From Bacteroidales bacterium (GTDB taxonomy: Bacteria > Bacteroidota > Bacteroidia > Bacteroidales > UBA4417), in assembly GCA_030654075.1 (NCBI GenBank), contig JAURYB010000174.1, forward strand, positions 1 through 64,000: DNA of 64,000 bases, given 5' to 3'. Of this stretch, positions 62,619-64,000 are shown piece after piece. The notes beneath the pieces are model-generated. The model saw only the letters and a list, made by a program, of their open reading frames with translations, was not told the DNA's origin and did not search any database. Within the stretch, counting starts at the first letter, position 1, and each line of letters starts with the position of its first letter. The translations under genes and the position numbers were made by a program.

Positions 62619-64000
62619 TTGTCAAAGCATTCCATCCATATCCAGAATATAGTCCGCGAACTGCCCGACAGTCCCGGGGTATATCAGTATTACGATAAGG
62701 ACGGGAAAATACTGTATGTTGGTAAAGCAAAAAATTTAAAGAAACGAGTTTCTTCGTATTTCCGGCAGAATGAATCGCTGATAGGTAAAGTCAGGATTCT
62801 GGTTCAGAAGATTGTTGATATACAGATTGTTGTTGTAGAAACTGAACTGGATGCCTTGCTTCTGGAAAACAACCTGATTAAAAAATACCAGCCACGTTAC
62901 AACGTGATGCTGAAGGATGATAAAACCTATCCCTGGATTTGTATCAAAAAAGAAGCTTTCCCACGCATTTTCCCCACAAGGCATCGCATCAACGACGGCT
63001 CTGATTATTTTGGCCCTTATGCCTCGGTAAAAATGATGCATACTTTGCTCGACCTTATCCGGCAATTGTACCAGATCCGCACCTGTAGCCTTAACCTGAG
63101 CGCAGCCAATATCAGGGCAGGAAAATACAAAGTATGCCTCGAATTTCACCTGAGAAATTGCCAGGGGCCCTGCGAAAATCTTCAGACGGAAGAAGATTAC
63201 GGGCAATCACTGGTTGAAATCAGGAATATCCTTCGTGGAAATATCTCATCTGCCCGGCAGCACCTGGTTGGCATGATGAAGGAATATGCCGATACCTATC
63301 AGTTTGAAAGAGCACATATTGTTAAGGAGAAAATTGTATTGCTCGATCGTTACCAAAGCAAATCGTCCATTGTGAGCCCTTCGATCCATAATATTGATAT
63401 TTTTTCCTATGTGGATGAACCAACGGCTGCCTATATCAATTTCATGAAAGTGATCAACGGTTGTATAATCCAGGCGCATACCGTTGAGTTGCGTAAGAAA
63501 CTGGATGAACCGCCAGAAGAACTTCTTTTACTTGCCATCGTTGAGTTGCGTGAGCGTTTCGATTCCGATTCGCCCGAAATTATTGTTCCATTCAAACCTG
63601 ATGTCGAATTGCCCGGAGTATCGTATACAACTCCGATCCGGGGCGAAAAGAAAAAGCTGCTCGAACTTTCGGAACGCAATGCGAAATATTACATGCTCGA
63701 AAAGCACAAACAGCTCGAACATGTTGATCCTGAACGCCACACTACCCGGATTATGGCTCAGATGCAGGCTGATCTCAGGCTGAAGGAACACCCGGTACGT
63801 ATCGATTGTTTCGATAATTCAAATATACAGGGATCATACCCGGTTGCGGCAATGGTTGTATTTACAAACGGGAAACCCGATAAAAAGGAATACCGCCATT
63901 TTATTATAAAAACCGTGGAAGGGCCGAATGATTTTGCTTCGATGGAGGAAGTAATTTACCGCCGGTATAAACGCGTTATTGAAGAAGAACAGCCTTTGCC
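62619..64000 (+). CDS. uvrC: Excinuclease ABC subunit C, 5' part
   Basis: UvrC makes both incisions in nucleotide excision repair. About 460 residues are visible before the window ends; the frame is still open at 64000. The GIY-YIG nuclease domain is at the start (LPDSPGVYQYYDKDGKILYVGKAKNLKKRVSSYF, about 14-48). It continues with LLLENNLIKKYQPRYNVMLKDDKTYP, a Cys-containing RTCSLNL ... FHLRNCQGPCE segment, a UVR motif (QFERAHIVKEKIVLLDRYQSKS) and the RIDCFDNSNIQGSYPVAAMVVF start of the RNase H-like half. The only in-frame start after a TAA at 62601 is the TTG at 62619 (TTG TCA AAG CAT), so initiation from TTG is inferred. Confidence 0.93.
   Translation, partial: MSKHSIHIQNIVRELPDSPGVYQYYDKDGKILYVGKAKNLKKRVSSYFRQNESLIGKVRILVQKIVDIQIVVVETELDALLLENNLIKKYQPRYNVMLKDDKTYPWICIKKEAFPRIFPTRHRINDGSDYFGPYASVKMMHTLLDLIRQLYQIRTCSLNLSAANIRAGKYKVCLEFHLRNCQGPCENLQTEEDYGQSLVEIRNILRGNISSARQHLVGMMKEYADTYQFERAHIVKEKIVLLDRYQSKSSIVSPSIHNIDIFSYVDEPTAAYINFMKVINGCIIQAHTVELRKKLDEPPEELLLLAIVELRERFDSDSPEIIVPFKPDVELPGVSYTTPIRGEKKKLLELSERNAKYYMLEKHKQLEHVDPERHTTRIMAQMQADLRLKEHPVRIDCFDNSNIQGSYPVAAMVVFTNGKPDKKEYRHFIIKTVEGPNDFASMEEVIYRRYKRVIEEEQPL

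Noticed and set aside
1-64000. tRNA, rRNA or riboswitch genes.
   Set aside because: Reading by eye found no T-loop/acceptor pattern or known riboswitch core; a covariance-model scan (tRNAscan, Rfam) would be decisive.

Overview
The window reads as a chromosomal segment of a Bacteroidota (Bacteroidetes) bacterium, probably of the Bacteroidales/Marinilabiliales type. Evidence: several secreted proteins end in a type IX secretion (T9SS, Por) sorting domain with the YPNP motif; a gingipain-type C25 protease, ELWxxDGT, delta-60 and RCC1 surface repeats and a LytS/LytTR two-component pair are present; and candidate promoters match the Bacteroidetes TTG-N(18-20)-TAnnTTTG pattern. No rRNA, tRNA, CRISPR array, transposase or prophage was seen. 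Base composition is moderate (about 40% G+C by eye) and uniform.

Layout. 1-4.4 kb: secreted GH3 beta-glucosidase, an outer-membrane barrel protein and a small membrane protein. 4.5-11.2 kb: housekeeping genes on the minus strand (rpoN, asnS, a TlpA-like lipoprotein, corA, fumC). 11.2-12.3 kb: an S23-type four-helix-bundle gene bracketed by two inverted arrays of a periodic repeat. 12.3-16.5 kb: dinD, an arsC-like gene, and a likely FKBP-recX-prfB operon whose RF2 gene carries a programmed +1 frameshift, then a second FKBP. 16.9-26.3 kb: an ArsM-like methyltransferase, the C25 protease, an M14 carboxypeptidase, an ELWxxDGT protein and a cupin. 26.6-31.3 kb: a four-gene envelope operon (OmpA-like protein, two paralogous secreted proteins, TPR protein) of unknown function. 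31.9-35.5 kb: manA, then a single-ORF LipA-LipB fusion followed directly by a LOG-family gene. 35.6-38.9 kb: a Bro-N protein, a P-loop kinase, a RelE/ParE-type toxin-antitoxin pair, a dCMP deaminase and an unknown acidic protein. 38.9-48.4 kb: a LytTR regulator/LytS kinase pair divergent from four consecutive T9SS cargo genes. 48.5-54.5 kb: isoaspartyl peptidase, amino-acid permease, an unknown lipoprotein, dxs. 54.6-61 kb: the Suf Fe-S assembly operon sufB-C-D-S-E-T. 61.4 kb to the end: thiL and the 5' part of uvrC, which runs off the window.

The Suf operon builds the Fe-S clusters that the lipoyl synthase half of the LipA-LipB fusion needs. Secreted enzymes (GH3, C25, M14) suit a heterotroph degrading polysaccharide and protein.

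The most unusual features are (1) the S23 gene between inverted arrays with exact 64-bp and nested 11-bp periodicity, with a solo copy of the motif between sufC and sufB; (2) the LipA-LipB fusion, whose linker is encoded by two copies of a palindromic dispersed repeat; (3) two tandem T9SS paralogs that share their body but carry unrelated sorting domains; and (4) a general invasion of intergenic gaps by several families of short palindromic or low-complexity repeats, which occupy every wide gap inside the suf operon.
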